Positions 9,914 through 22,720 of a stretch of 64,000 bases of DNA are shown piece by piece. Every line of letters starts with the position of its first letter. Position 1 is the first letter of the stretch. The DNA is taken from the NCBI GenBank assembly GCA_914767715.1, contig OU612071.1, positions 4,278,001 through 4,342,000 on the forward strand, written 5' to 3'. The position numbers were made by a program, and so were the translations under genes. The notes beneath the pieces are model-generated. The model was given only the letters and a program-made list of their open reading frames with translations. It was not told where the DNA came from and did no database searches. Source of the DNA: Membranipora membranacea. Lineage: Eukaryota; Bryozoa; Gymnolaemata; Cheilostomatida; Membraniporidae.

Positions 9914-12900
9914 TCAAGGGAGTGGTTCCCCGGTATTATAGCTTGGTTGTTGCAATATTTGTCCTGAAGGTGGTCTCATAGTTTCATAGTCAGGTCGTGC
10001 AGGCAAACTGCTGTGACTCACTGATCGCATTGACTTTATGATTGGGCTTAGAACATACATCATAGCAAGTAATACGCCGCCTGTTGCTAACTGAAACAGA
10101 AAACCATGAAAAACTGATATATATTATGTTACTAGTGAACTTTTCAATCCAGTATTCTGCAAATAGGGCCTGCATACCTTTTGTCTTTGTCATGTAGTCA
10201 AGAGATGAGTTGTCCCCTCTCCAGTTTGGTATTTTTTAACCAACGAAGGATAGGATCCGAGAGCAGTAACTAGCTCATCATGAAAACCGCATATTATAGG
10301 AACAAATCATCACATCTTATTCTCTTATTAATATTGAGGAAGTTATGGTCTCTAAAACTTTCAAGATGACGGCAGTCAATCGGCGTTAAGAATCAAGGGG
10401 CAATCCCAGTGGGACATCACAACGCATCATAATTATTATGAATATGTTATACTAATAATTCCACTGATAAGATGTTGACCAACTTATACCTAGACCATTT
10501 TGATTGTCATATTATCGATTAGTATATCATAGTCATAATAGGTATGACGCATTGTGACCTGACACAAGGATTGATTCCCAATTGAAGGTCATCACCTTGA
10601 GAGTTTGAGAGGCCATAACTTCCTCAATATTTGGATTCTAAAGCTTGAAATCGCTCACATGATAGAACAAAATATGGAGGAAAAGATGTGATACAAAATA
10701 GCAGCCTCAAAGTAAGTCCTTAATCAGGGTATATATCACTTACTCCTAAAACCAGAAATAATACAGACTCCGGACTGGATTTGACAGTCATGGTTGTCAT
10801 ATATTGTGATGTCGGTGATACCAGTCTGGTGGTAGGTGTCTGTTTTGTAGTTCTTATACTTGCTGCAGTGGTGAGTGTCCCTCCGGAACAATCGTTTTCT
10901 TGGCATTGTCTTGTTTGTGTAGGTTGAGACTCAGGACAAACTATGTTAGTAGGAGAGGGATCAGTGCAATATTTATGGCGCTTTTGCAGAAATGTTCCAG
11001 AACAATTACAAGGGAGCCATGTCCCCCAATTTCTAAATTGACCACCCAGACAATAAGGTAGATCCTTGCATGGCCGGTGTCTTGCTGGCTCTCCTGGACA
11101 AGTGCGACCAGGTTGGGGTGACTCACAGTAGCGGATTTGGATTTGTACATCAGAAGCATTAGCACAAGCACATGGAGCCCATTGTAACCAATCTGTCCAC
11201 CATTCTTTCTCTTTGAATGTAATGAGTTGAAATTATCAGATAAAAGTCGCTGGGTTTGAGAAGTAGGACAACTTTACGAAAAACTGGTCGTAGGAGTTGA
11301 GCTTGATTGCTAACATGTATAACAATCGGTGGTAATTTGATTCTTTTACAAATTGGCTCACATCTATACTTATGTGTATAATCTCATCGATCATTTGTAC
11401 ATACCACAAATATCACCACCAAGACAAAGCCCTGATTTACCGGTGCAGACCACATTTCCACAGATTCCCTCATTTTCCTCTGTACATTCTTCTCCAGCTG
11501 ATTTGTATGCGCAGCGGTCAAAATCACAGCAGTCCCCTGGATTGAATCAAAGCTGATATCTTCTGCTATTGTAAGTTATTTATGATGGTGCACTACGGAA
11601 CCAAAAGTGGAACATAATATAGTCGACACTAAGACTTTGTTTTAGTTATGCACATGTAAAACATTCTTGGTAAATTTTAAATGAAGAATAGACTTAATGG
11701 CTTAATGATAAACCTAGACAGGAAACTATATACAGCTGGAGTGAGGCACTTAATTGTGGGCGACATAACGTCATTGGAAGGTGTAAAAGCATTTGTGTTA
11801 TCATTGATTCACTGTCCATAATCTAGGAATTTTGTTCATAACTCGATAATTTAGATCTGATTTTGAGTTTCAAACTTGATTTACAATCAGCAGCGTCTTG
11901 TTGTCAAGCTGCCCATTCTATTGTAATCTTCAAACTGAACTTTCAAGTAAAAACCTGGCATATGAACTGCAAGTCAAAGATAACACAAATGTTACTACAC
12001 CTTCCAAATTTGTTACGTTGCCCTCAATTAAATGCCTCAGTGGCTCAATCCTAATGCTCCATATAGAGTCCTGTCTAGGTTTATTATTGAGTCTATGGGC
12101 TGTCCCGATCGATTCACTCTGATAAGTTTAATAGGACACAACTTATGCAATACAATACAGTTGGATGGGAAATCATAATTGCTGAGGTAGAGGATGACAC
12201 ACATATTTGGTGCTCTAACAACTGAACTTGCCTGGCTGGTTTATACACAATGGCATGCTGTCATTACAATCAAGAAGAAATTACCTAAGTCAATCACGGA
12301 AATTGCTAAGATTATTGGGTAAACCAGTACAAGAAAAACTCTGCATATTTCATCGAATAAAAATAATAACACAATAATACTATAACTCACATTGATCAAG
12401 GTGCCCTGAAGTCCAAACATTGTATTTGCGAATGAAAATATCATCATAATATGAAGCCTTTTCTTTATTATAGACATATTATTTGCCTGACAAACCGAAC
12501 TGTGAAAGGATTACTTATAACATGAATTTCTTCCCTAAACAGAAATGAACACTAAATGAAGTATCAACCTGCAAGCTAAGAATACTTTACCCCAGGCACA
12601 TTCCGAAGATTGTAGCTTGTGGCATTCCAGGGAGCAGCAGTTATTTTCTCCAGGAATGAACTCGCACTCTTCACCTTTATGAGAAAAGAAATGGCAATAC
12701 AAGTCATGACTTCCTTATGTGGGTGCTTGTCATGTTAATCGGGACGGCCGTCACTCTTGTTTTCGGACTATCATGCTGAGACATACCATGTGTAATGGCT
12801 TTATAAACTATTATGCTAAACTATTTCATTTGATGAAACTAAGTTTAAAAAGAACGAGTAAAAAAAAGTAAAGAGTAAAAGCTCACCTGGGTCTAAAACT

Positions 12901-14247
12901 AGGTTACCACACTTTTGGTAATCTGCTGTGTATTCAGGAAAATTGTTCATGCATTCCAATCCAGACTGCAGCAAAATAGTAGTCAGGCTTTTCACAGAAC
13001 ATTCTGAGAAAGCCCCTGTTCTTTCATTAGCATAGGGAGCTGAAATCAACCAAGCAAGCAAAGTTGCGATTGTGTATTTGGATAATAATTTCAAAAAAAC
13101 AAAATCCTGTTACCACAGTCTAGAGTTGAAAAATAGTTGGCTACTTACATGGAATCATCAAGCAGGTTGAGTCCCCACAGTCATTGCAGATGCCATTCTC
13201 TTCAATATGTAACACGCCAAAAGTGTGCGCCAACTCGTGAGCAAGTATGTGCGGCAGAGTATACACAGTTACACAATTAACAAAAACATAGATATTCTTT
13301 GTTAAGCACATCGAGTTGAGAAAAGTTTGTCCCAATGTTGTCCCAGATTTCGCTTTGGTGAGAAACACAACCAAGTCGAGACTAGCTTCTTTTCTCATCA
13401 CTTCTACTCTCTCTTCTGTTGTGAAATTTGCCATCCAATCGGTGATATGCACATCTTTTGTATCATCTTTATTGATTGGGATATTGTGCCGGATGTTATT
13501 GGAATCGTCTGACCATATGTCAAAATAGGTAATAACCATGATGATGTTAAATATCCTCTTGTACAAACTAGAAACTCTTCGCATGGCGATATATATTATT
13601 CTGATACATTCAGCTTTCACAGAAGAACATGCTCGCCTGAAGTAGTCATAGTCAGCTACCACATAAAGCTCCACATATCTCGGCTTTAGTAATCCTCGCT
13701 TATGTCTTTTTGATTTCTCAGAGCCATCGAAGCTATTTAGAAAGGCACTCACAGTATCTTCTGTCTTATTTAACACTGAATTTTTTGTAGTTGCAACATG
13801 ATGAACATGTTTTGAGACATCATCTTTGATTGGTTTTACATAAGTGATATACTTTCCATATCGTAGATACCCTATGACTCCACTACAGAGATCGAAGATA
13901 CCATCAACTAGGTCATCTTCAACATGATAAACACACATGGCCATAATTGATGACTTGACCAACCTAAGTGTGCTGTTCTTGTCAACCTTCAAGTAGACAT
14001 TTCCACCTTCTTTGAGTGTGTTTAGATTGTTCATGCGCTGCCTAAGTTGTATGATATCCCATTGTGTAGTCAGATCTGTAGTGAAGTTGGCAGCTGAGGG
14101 TATGCCGACGTTTACCCCGATCACCTCACCAGGGTCTGCTGTAAAGTCCACTAGGTCATCAGTATGGAAACTTAGGCTGAATTCACTTATTGTAAGAACA
14201 AAGAGACTAAGTTGCAGCCACATTATCAAGTCTTTTAAAACCGACAT
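9914..14247 (-). CDS. ADAM-like membrane metalloprotease with TSP1 repeats
   Basis: A zinc protease expected to act at the cell surface on membrane or matrix proteins. Exons: 14247-13149, 13039-12887, 12674-12591, 11536-11405, 11210-10744, 10090-9914; phases agree, giving ~704 residues. Residues 1-26 form a signal peptide, and a prodomain ends at a furin site RHKR (~181-184). The reprolysin domain has HELAHTFGVLH (~337) with all zinc ligands, followed by Met-turn CLMIP. FSECSVKSL and KCGNLVLDPGEECE mark the end of the catalytic domain and the start of a disintegrin-like region (NCCSLEC, DCCDFDRCAYKSAGEEC). Exon 5 holds two thrombospondin type-1-like repeats (WTDWLQWAPCACANAS; RNWGTWLPCNCSG), then a Thr/Ser-rich stem. 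The membrane span VLFLVLGLATGGVLLAMMYV is split between exons 5 and 6, and a ~40-residue Pro/Ser tail follows. ADAMTS proteins have TSP1 repeats but are secreted; true ADAMs have the membrane span but normally no TSP1, so the class is uncertain. Confidence 0.85.
11688..12098. repeat. Short member of a foldback transposon family (ADAM intron)
   Basis: About 410 bp with inverted ends containing ATAAACCTAGACAGG at left and CCTGTCTAGGTTTATTATTG at right, followed inward by matching GAGGCACTTAATT/AATTAAATGCCTC. The same ends bound the 1.37-kb element at 38421-39790. It lies in the intron between the two disintegrin exons of the ADAM gene. Internal sequence has no coding value. Confidence 0.65.
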
Positions 14248-15549
14248 TTGAAGCGAGACTTACTGTACTGCACTGTGCTTTACAATCTACAAAATTCCTG
14301 AATTCGGCCAACAATCAAATATTGCAATGGTTCATGAAAGACATTCAGCATGATTGTTCGCCCATGAATATATTACTAAGTTAAAGTAGGTATAGAATTA
14401 TCATCACAAGAGTAAAAGTCAAAGGGAGTTATTGAACAACACTATATGATACTGTGAACATAACTGTAAACATCATGGACAGCAGAATTCATTTGAAACA
14501 ATTTTCACCCCAAGCTAATTTTACCAAGTTTTTCTGTGACCTAAGCTTCGCCCTTTGCTCCTCGCTAGCTCTTGTTTTTGTTCTTGTTTTTACCAGTTGT
14601 CATGCCCATTTGTCAAAAAATTACATTTCCAAACCCCATAAATGTCCTTACTTGTGGGTTTTCCGAGAGGATTACCTCTCTCTGTCCGGTACAAAAATAA
14701 ATCTGCTGCATAATTATAATTAATACGCCTTTCTGGTCAACAGGGCGGTCACCTGTATGGTATAACTTTGTGTTCGAATCATCATGTTTCACAATACTAA
14801 TAGATAACTTTATGGATTTACTTGACCATCTGCACCTAGTGGTACCTTGCATTTTCAGCTCGAATAAAATCCGCTTGCAATTTTTCTCCGCACAACACAT
14901 GTTTTAAAGCAGGTTTTGGATTATTCAAGAATATTTTATAACCATTTTTCTTGAAGTAATTAATAGCTTTTCTCAACATTTTTCTGGTATAAAAGCTGCA
15001 GTGGTGAAACATGTTAAACCAGTTCACCCTGAGCCACAAACCGGCACAGGTATGTTAGTTATTTTTAGTCTTTGTTCTATATTTTTGACTTATATTTTTC
15101 CTTTTTCATTATTTTAAAAATGAGAGTCAACTCTAGTTTTTGCAAGTCTAAAATGAATAAATTGAGTTCTAACTTTGCTAATTTTCAAACGCATGATCTA
15201 AAAGTTTAGTATTAATTAACTATGTTCATAGCACAAGCAATTGAGTCTGATCTTCGCCCTGTCTGGGTTTTAAACTTTGAAATTTTTGCTGCAGTAAATC
15301 TTAACAACATGCTAATGCCAAATAATTTAGCTGTATAAAACAAAAGTACCTTATCAAATTTGTAATGCACAACCACTTTCAATATAACTTACTTGCCTGG
15401 ATTTATAAAAATTATAGCATGCTTTGGGTTTAAATTTGCAACAGCGCATCAACCACTTCACATGGAACTCTAATCGCTGGTAGAATTTCTGAGTGCTAGG
15501 TATTCGTAATTTTCGGAGTTAGCTTGCTTGTTATTCTCCCGAGGGCAAT
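14248..15549. other. Upstream region of the ADAM gene, intergenic
   Basis: Contains the presumed 5' untranslated region and promoter of the minus-strand ADAM gene, with no recognisable TATA box. AT-rich. Short frames on both strands (for example 14454-14723 and 14613-14900) overlap each other and resemble no family. Confidence 0.35.
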
Positions 15550-16800
15550 GGCCAAGTCTATAATAAATCCTCTACCAAAAGTCAAAGACCCTGATCAACT
15601 TAAACAATATCGACCAATAGCGCTAACTAGCTGTCTCTTCAAGATGATGTAGCGGCTTGTAAAACATTATATTATGGCTCATACTCCTATGGATAGATAC
15701 CAGTTTGCATATCAAGCTAATCGGTCTACACAAGATGCCCTGCTCTGTCTAACTTCGACCGTCACCAGCTTTATTGACCAGAAGGCTTCACACTATGCTA
15801 GATGTCTCTTCTTGACTCCAATGTCACTGAGTGGATCTACTGCTTCTTATCTAACAAAGTGCAAAGAACTGTTGTTGATGATAAAACTTCAAATGCTATT
15901 ATAACGAACACTGGCACCCCCAGGGCTGCTGTCTGTCTCCGCTTTTGTTCTCCATATATACAAAACGAATTACTTCAAACCTGAGTAATGTTACAATAAT
16001 TAAGTACGCAGATGACACTTCCATCATAGGCTGCGTAGCTAATCAATCAGATCTCAACTCCTATTTTGATGAAATCTATAGAATTGCTTAATGATGTGCT
16101 GATTTAAATCTTTTATTAAACCCTACTAAGACCCAGGAAATGATGTTATCCACCCAATATGTTAAACCGTCTACCCCTACACTTGTTTTAAATGATACTG
16201 CTGTTGCTTGTAGTGATAAAGTTAAATATCTTGGTGTATTAGTTGACGATAAGCTGCGTCTTAATGATCATGTGCATGGTATAGTTTCGGGCCGCCTCTC
16301 AAAGGATTTTTAAGCCCTAAATCAATATCAAATATGCTTTTTAAAAGTTTTATTGTATCACAAATCTCCTATTGCTTTCCCATTATTTTTAAAAGCTTGT
16401 ACGCTGCTGACAAGCAACGCCTGTGTAAAATTTTCAAGGACGCTATTAAGTTAGGCATTGAACATCCCGACATTTATACCATGATGGACAATCAGACACG
16501 AACACTGGCCTTACGCTATATTCACGATGAGGATCATTTCATCAATGATTTGTTGAGTAAATATCCATCTGGCAGATACCGTACAGTAAAACATAGAAGC
16601 TCACTGGTGAGAGACTGTTTTCTGCGTCATATCACTCTTATTTTAAACGAAATACGTTTTTAGACGGAGATTTGATTTTTTATTCCAAGTGTCTTCGCTT
16701 TTTATTGCTGATTCAAAGTGCCAGCAATTACATTGTATTTCGCGGCTCATTTTTTCTTTTAATAATGCTGTCAGTGATAGTAATAAAATCCATCCATCCA
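15550..16800 (+). pseudogene. Dead non-LTR retrotransposon (reverse transcriptase fragment)
   Basis: Broken reading frames on the plus strand spell reverse transcriptase motifs in order: an N-terminal YRPIALTSCLFKMM, then YQFAYQANRSTQDAL, the catalytic KYADDTS near 16003, LLLNPTKTQEMM and VKYLGVLVDDKL. The following frame 16334-16663 matches the C-terminal end of CR1/RTE-like LINE polyproteins (SFIVSQISYCFPI). There are several stops and frame changes, so it is inactive. The 3' end runs into CATCCATCCATATA near 16790, resembling the microsatellite tails of such LINEs. The 5' part is missing. Confidence 0.8.
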
Positions 16801-18300
16801 TATAAAGCGGGGTTAACATCAAGTTTGGGCTGTTCTGTTTGGAGAGCCTTCCCCTGGGTTGAGTGCGTCCCTTCACATCTATTGGTGGTATTAATATTTA
16901 TTTCTTCTCCATGGTAACCAAAGTTTAATAAGTTGATGTGAAGGTTATATGATAGAACAAGCTGCAGCTATTTAAAAACTTCCGTTATCGCAACCTCATT
17001 AATATGTCGACATGACTGTATCCTTATAATAGACAAGCTTCCAGAATCCCCCAGTGTTTTTTGTGTCAAAGTAAACATTGGAAGACTCATTTTATGTATT
17101 GATTGAATTACAATCAAGATCACACATAAAGTATGACAACAGATGTAGAAGGGTGTAATTATCACTCAATCAACGTCCATCCAACATAAAGTATAGATCA
17201 GTCTTACATTAGGCCTCCATAAGCTTTGCTAAGGCAAGACAAACTTCTCAAACGGGACTCAGTTATGTTTCCATATGGGCGGCAAAAAAACCTGCATGGG
17301 GTTGTTTATTCTCCTCTTACATTCACTTCCATAAAAATAATACATTTAAAAATGTATGATAACATATGACTTGACATTTGACCATATTACAGTTTTGTTA
17401 TTCAGATTCGAACTGGTTGTTGGAGCTACAAAAAGTGCCTCCTCATATTTTGTATTATATTAAAAATTGCAGACCAATATCACCCCAAATTAGCAATATT
17501 TCAAATAAGACACAGTTGAAACTGTTTACTTGACTCTGCCAGATTTATTCTTTATCAATTCTCTCAACCACTTAAACTGGCTCATATTTATAAATTTGTG
17601 ACAAATATGCAGCAGATTTGGGCACTTGCTCTCAGCTCTCAGCGGATAGAACAAAATTTTGTTTATTGTTTATCCTGTAATAATTCCCATAGCTGATAAG
17701 TCCTTGCTACTCTTTTATTGCTGCACATAGTTGCTTCCTTCAGAGATGACCACAGCGGCTCCCATTATGAGCCGACCATACAAGTGTAAAAAGTATGGTG
17801 AACCAGACATCATGTGTAGTTGGTTTTAGGCTTATAAAACAGTTGTATTTGTATGCATTAATTTTATTATCATTTATATTATATTTTAGCTGAAGTTTAG
17901 GTGATACCTCATGCAACGTTTATTTTGTGTCAATAATTTTGATAACTAGCTGTTATACGCATTAACTCACTCATCGTCTAGGTCAGATGGCTAAGAGCTC
18001 CACTGTGAATTATGTATTAAGTTTGGCCGGAAGTCACTGTCAGAATTGTGACTGTATTTTCTAGCTATAAACTTTATATCTACAACTATTCCTGATATAC
18101 ATCCAGTATCCCTAGTTTTAGTTTCTAGTCATGGGCATTGTATTATTCATGTTACCCATGTTTAACATACACATACAATACACACACTATAACTCAATCA
18201 ACCAAACAAAAGGTTTTATCAAAAACTGCTCACAGAGCAACGGTCAGGCACTGTCAAACAAAGTTATGTGTGTCAGATTTTTGTGCATAGTGCTAGAATC
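16801..18300. other. Intergenic, no gene seen
   Basis: AT-rich sequence without convincing exons or paired transposon ends. Short frames (16968-17165) are unsupported. Confidence 0.35.
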
Positions 18301-19250
18301 TAACTGCTTGTGTTTGGGGGGGGGGGGGGGGTTGCGTTTGTACAGCTTAAGCAATGGGTTTATATGCAGGGTAACAGTGTTTAGTGCAAAGAGTAATGTA
18401 GCAGTAACAATTGCAGGACTCGCGCAAAAATCACTGAATTACTGTGCAGTTCTATGCAGATGTGCTGTTGGGGATTGTCTTTGTGCGGCTAATTGAGCTA
18501 CTGTGTAACTAATATTAGCTGTTCCGCACATTACATTGCAAACCATCCAGAAACGAACAACTGGTATCAGTAGGACACTTACACTATGGCAGTAAAATAA
18601 TATATATTAGGATTCCATTAATGATCTATTAAGATACAGTTTATATGAACTAAAGTGGGAGTCGTTGTTTTTGCCTGGCTCCAGCAATCATTTACAGTGC
18701 AAAAGCATGGCTCTCAATATGAGGAGCTCAAAATTGATTATTTCTTGGTGTCACACTTGTGACTGACTGAAAAATCATGCACTATATGAAAAGCTCAAAT
18801 GTAATTATTTCTCACACTTGTGACTGACGACTCATGAGCTTGCAAAGAACGACATATCATCCACTATGTCATTAAGTTCTGACCTACTAATCTGAAATTT
18901 GGTACACAGTCACCTTATGACAATCACATTATGGATGCAAAAGCACAGTTCATTATGTTTGTGACTTTTTAACAGATATCTTTATAAGACAGCTTGGGGG
19001 GTGGTTGTCTTCGCGCGGCTTAAGCAATATTTTACAGTGCAATACCCATCCTCACAATATGAAAAGCTCAAAAGTAATTATTTCTCCCGCTCACACTTGT
19101 GACTGACTGCCATCACTCCTAGGCAAATGCTTGACGGAGGTAGATTTTATGATGAATGAATGGGGTGGTTGTTTTCGCGCGGCTCATGAACCTGCAATGA
19201 AAGTATGTGTGTTCTGTGATGTGGCAACTACACATCTATCCACTGTTGGC
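18300..19250. repeat. Degenerate dispersed repeats with GCGCGGCT motif
   Basis: A unit of the type TTTACAGTGCAA..CTCAATATGA..AGCTCAAAA..AATTATTTCT..CACACTTGTGACTGACTG occurs about three times (near 18690, 18780 and 19030) with heavy divergence. TTCGCGCGGCT recurs near 19010 and 19175, and TTCGCGCGG near 20530. A run of at least 15 G residues lies at about 18318-18333. Probably remnants of one transposon family. Confidence 0.5.
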
Positions 19251-20384
19251 TTAGTGCACCTTTCTTCACAAACCAGACATCTCTAAATCATAGGAGCTTC
19301 AAATAACTAGTGTTTGCGGAAAATAGATCTACAAAGTACCATACGAAAAAGAGGCTTTATACACTCATTCAATGAGATACCACCACCATCCCCATGGTAC
19401 AACTTTGGCCATCATAGTGGCAGCCAGAATGTAGCTTTTCCAAGCTGACTAAGCAGAGGTTTGATTCATGATTCATGGATGTGTTTTCAGACGACTTGTT
19501 TTTATTTCAGCGTCCGCCCTGTAGCGATTTGATTTGTTGTTGTAGCCGTAAAAACTAAAGTGACATGTCAAAAATATGCATGATATGATAAAAGGATCAT
19601 TAATCCAAAATATGGCAGTTACAACTAATTACAATAATACCACAGAGTACTGTTCAAGATGATTAATAGCTGCTGCTGCTGTCATCAATGTTATGGTGCG
19701 TAAAATAATGATAAAAAATAGCACACATACCTCTGTCCACTATCATCACCTCTGGATTATAAAAAATTCTTGGCTTGTAACGTAAGCAATAAATCTTCGG
19801 TTTCGAGTTGCCTTTTGACAGTATTATGTTATGAATTATTATTAAGAACGAAGTGAAGCTGTACTCCAGCTCAGGTCACACAGTGACCACTGTTGTCGGT
19901 GCTGCAGCAAAAATCATTTTATACTTCACTACCAGGCTGTGGTAACAATTATTAAGATATAGAAAAATTAGTAACAAAATCATATGTGTGTGAATTTGTA
20001 TCTGTCAAACAAAGCATCAGATGCAACCAATCGCAAGACCACTATCAAAATGTGGCACCATGGAGAGGAAACACAAACAAAACAGCTGGATCCAACTGTG
20101 CCCACACCCATACAAACAAACGGTTTTGTCACTCGGAAGTTCCCACGAAAAACCCAGACAGCCATGTATACAACTGGTGCCCATCACAGCAATTCACAAG
20201 TACATAAGGTATTTTAATAATTAGACACATCAGTCCAGAACTGGTGAATTATTTAAACTTTTTTTAAATTTGAAAACTTGTCATAAGATCTATTTCGTTA
20301 CACAGAACATCATGGTATGCTCCAGTTAGATGATCTTACCCATTTAGAATGGTGATAAACAGCTGGGCCCTCGATATGGACAGT

Positions 20385-20565
20385 CACAAATAGGGGGGAC
20401 AGTTTACAATAGGGGGGGACAGTTTACAATAGGGGGGACAGTTTACAATAGGGGGGACAGTTTACAATAGGCCTGTTTTATTGTAAAGTGTCCCCGGGAC
20501 AGTTTACAATATTGTAAAGTGTCCCGGGGTTGTTTTCGCGCGGGGGACAGTTTACAATACTACAC
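20385..20565. repeat. GGGGGACAGTTTACAATA tandem and inverted block
   Basis: About four direct copies of a 19-bp unit GGGGGGACAGTTTACAATA, then inverted copies (ATTGTAAAGTGTCCC) and TTGTTTTCGCGCGG. A related block in opposite orientation lies at about 40795-40950. Flanking sequence such as CCCATTTAGAATGG (20340) also matches the flank of that block in inverse. Confidence 0.7.
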
Positions 20566-20569
20566 CTGT

Positions 20570-21750
20570 AACCGGCATCTTCTGATCTAGATTGTGTCTC
20601 TAATATTCTATGCCGATTTCAAAGAGAGTTGCATACAATCCCAGCACTGCTCCAAGTAGATTGCTAGGATGGTATGAGTAGATGCAGAACAGCAAATAGA
20701 TGACTCACACAACATTCATTCCTTCAAAATTGTAAACTTTTTTTTACAACCTTTCTTGATAGATATTTCTCATAGTTTGTGATAACAAATAAACTAGAAA
20801 ATTTAGTTGGTGTAATTATTATCAATCTTGATTGAGGATAAGAAGTTTATGCAAACAATTACCAAAAATGTCTCCTATTCCTGTCAGGAGGGATATCCAG
20901 CATGAAAGAAGACCGGATAAGTTGTGAGGTTCTTGTGCACGATTGCATGCCGCTTGAACGCTTTTATCAGGTGGATTGATTACTTTCATTTCCATATTTT
21001 TGAGTAACCAGCATATGGCGATCTAGATTGTATCTCAATGGCAACTAGTAAAGTATCCAAAGTTGTTTCATAGTAAGATCTTAAGCAATGTAACTCCCAA
21101 ATATTACATGACAATATAAAAAAGAGTTGAATTCAAACCCCACACTGGCTTGTTCCAAATATAGGTGCTAGGACGGTATGAAAAGATCAATAATGTTTTG
21201 ATATTGATATCTCATTTCTATATCACCATCCAATTACCCAAGCTCTTGAGTCAACCGCGGGGCAGGACAATCAACCATGAAGCTACCAAAGTTGGACTTG
21301 AAACCACAACTCTTGTGACACTGCAAGCCTGACAGTGAATGATAATCGTCTCAAATTCATTGCCTTTTAGTGAATTGGGTATACAAAACTTACCGATTCA
21401 AACATGATGTATATCAAGCAGTGGCAAATGTCCTTTAATTTAGCTGTCAGACAACAATTTTTTCATCATGCAGTTTTGGGTTTCATATCCTCACTTAGAC
21501 CCAATTACCCAATCTCTTAAGTCAACCTAAGGGCTTGACAATCAACCAGGTAACTACCAAAGTTCAGCTTGAATCTCATTGAAACTTGCAGCATAAACTG
21601 CCTGACATTGGATTTCAATTGCCTCACATTTGGGGCAAGTTAGTGAATTGAGATTCATTACCTGGTATACAGAAACTACTCCTTCAAACATGATGGATAC
21701 TCACCAGTGATACTAGGGAATTTATCATTTATGTTGGAATAAACTTCCTC
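20570..21750. repeat. Diverged tandem duplications, noncoding
   Basis: Two units near 21228-21445 and 21490-21740 share CAATTACCCAA, GACAATCAACCA, ACTACCAAAGTT, AGTGAATTG and TTCAAACATGAT in the same order. Another pair shares GATCTAGATTGTGT/GATCTAGATTGTAT and GCTAGGATGGTATGA/GCTAGGACGGTATGA (near 20585 and 21020). Noncoding; a decayed satellite or a duplicated promoter region are both possible. Confidence 0.5.
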
Positions 21751-22053
21751 CGCTCTTTATTTGTCATTATATGCACTGTTTTCCTTTTCGCCTTTAACTT
21801 TTTCGCCTTTTATGGTGCATTAGATTATAACACAGCATTCATTTTATGATTTCCTTATTTTGCTTTGTAAAAACCCACTAGTTTGTGGTGGCTAGTGCAA
21901 GTAAGTAAATCAACATATACAATCACTTCATTTTATATATAAATACAAGGGGTTTTTGCCTACATAATTATGTGGAATGGGCCTTTAAAATGATCGCATA
22001 TATCGAAATGATGATCATATGCAGTCCTTTAGCAATACTTGCAAAATGCTCCA

Positions 22054-22062
22054 TATATAAAG
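22054..22062 (+). promoter_or_regulatory. TATA box of a putative small spliced gene
   Basis: TATATAAAG, ~30 bp upstream of a pyrimidine/CA-rich stretch that would be a plausible start of transcription (near 22085), followed by a splice donor at 22130. Confidence 0.4.
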
Positions 22063-22084
22063 CATTCTCATCCAACAGCATCAA

Positions 22085-22720
22085 TCAATCTTCTACAGTC
22101 ACAGTAATTCACTGAACTCAAAGCTAACTGTAAGTATCCTGATATTTTTATGAAAGCATCAACAACTAAGTACTGATTTGATGCTCAAATCACTATCCTA
22201 GAGCCCACAAGACTTCACAAGGATGGTTCATCAAAACTGAAATCCTTCATAATGTATATATAAACTTAAACTTTAAAGTGCTTCCGCTCATAAATAGTTG
22301 TTTCATTTCAAGCTGTCACAAATACAGAGGCTGGAATCAAGTCCAAACTCCTCAAGTACGCCGCCAAGTCTGCTTGGAAGGCGATTGGCTAATCGAGCAA
22401 GGTAACAATAAAGTACATTATTATAGTTGTTCATCGGGTTCTCAATAATTTGCTTGTTAGCTAATTATTACGCTTACAGAATATATTTCAGTTACAAATT
22501 GAGATGAAGGTCTGTAAGGATTGAATGATTTGAGCTAGTTTGAATGTCACAATATACAACAACAGATCTGGTAATGTAACTTTCCTTCTATCTTGCAGAG
22601 CTCATTACAATATATCGGCAACCGCAGACCACTGTTCCAGACTTCCAGCAATGAGCAAAGAACAATTATTCTTAGATGATAATTCATTGATTCTTTATTA
22701 ATAAAACAATAACTTGCTGA
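22085..22720 (+). other. Candidate small spliced transcript with a cationic helical peptide frame
   Basis: The signs of a short transcription unit are in order: TATA box, exon ~22085-22129 with GTAAGT donor, exon 22313-22401 with TTCAAG acceptor and GTAACA donor, exon from 22599 with TTGCAG acceptor, and AATAAA at 22700. In exon 2 one frame, ending TAA at 22390, reads GIKSKLLKYAAKSAWKAIG, a Lys-rich amphipathic sequence of the type found in membrane-active peptides. However, spliced in frame to exon 1 it meets a stop and no ATG is found. It may need an unseen exon, may be a broken gene, or may be noncoding. Function is not assigned. Confidence 0.3.
22700..22705 (+). terminator. Polyadenylation signal of putative small gene
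   Basis: AATAAA about 100 bases into the last candidate exon (from 22599). Confidence 0.4.

Noticed and set aside
18131-18496. 121-residue plus-strand frame
   Set aside because: Runs through a homopolymer of G and a repeat region; no domain and no splice context.
19984-20224. Overlapping frames in three plus-strand phases and one minus
   Set aside because: All frames open together by composition; none shows a family or a pattern of conservation.
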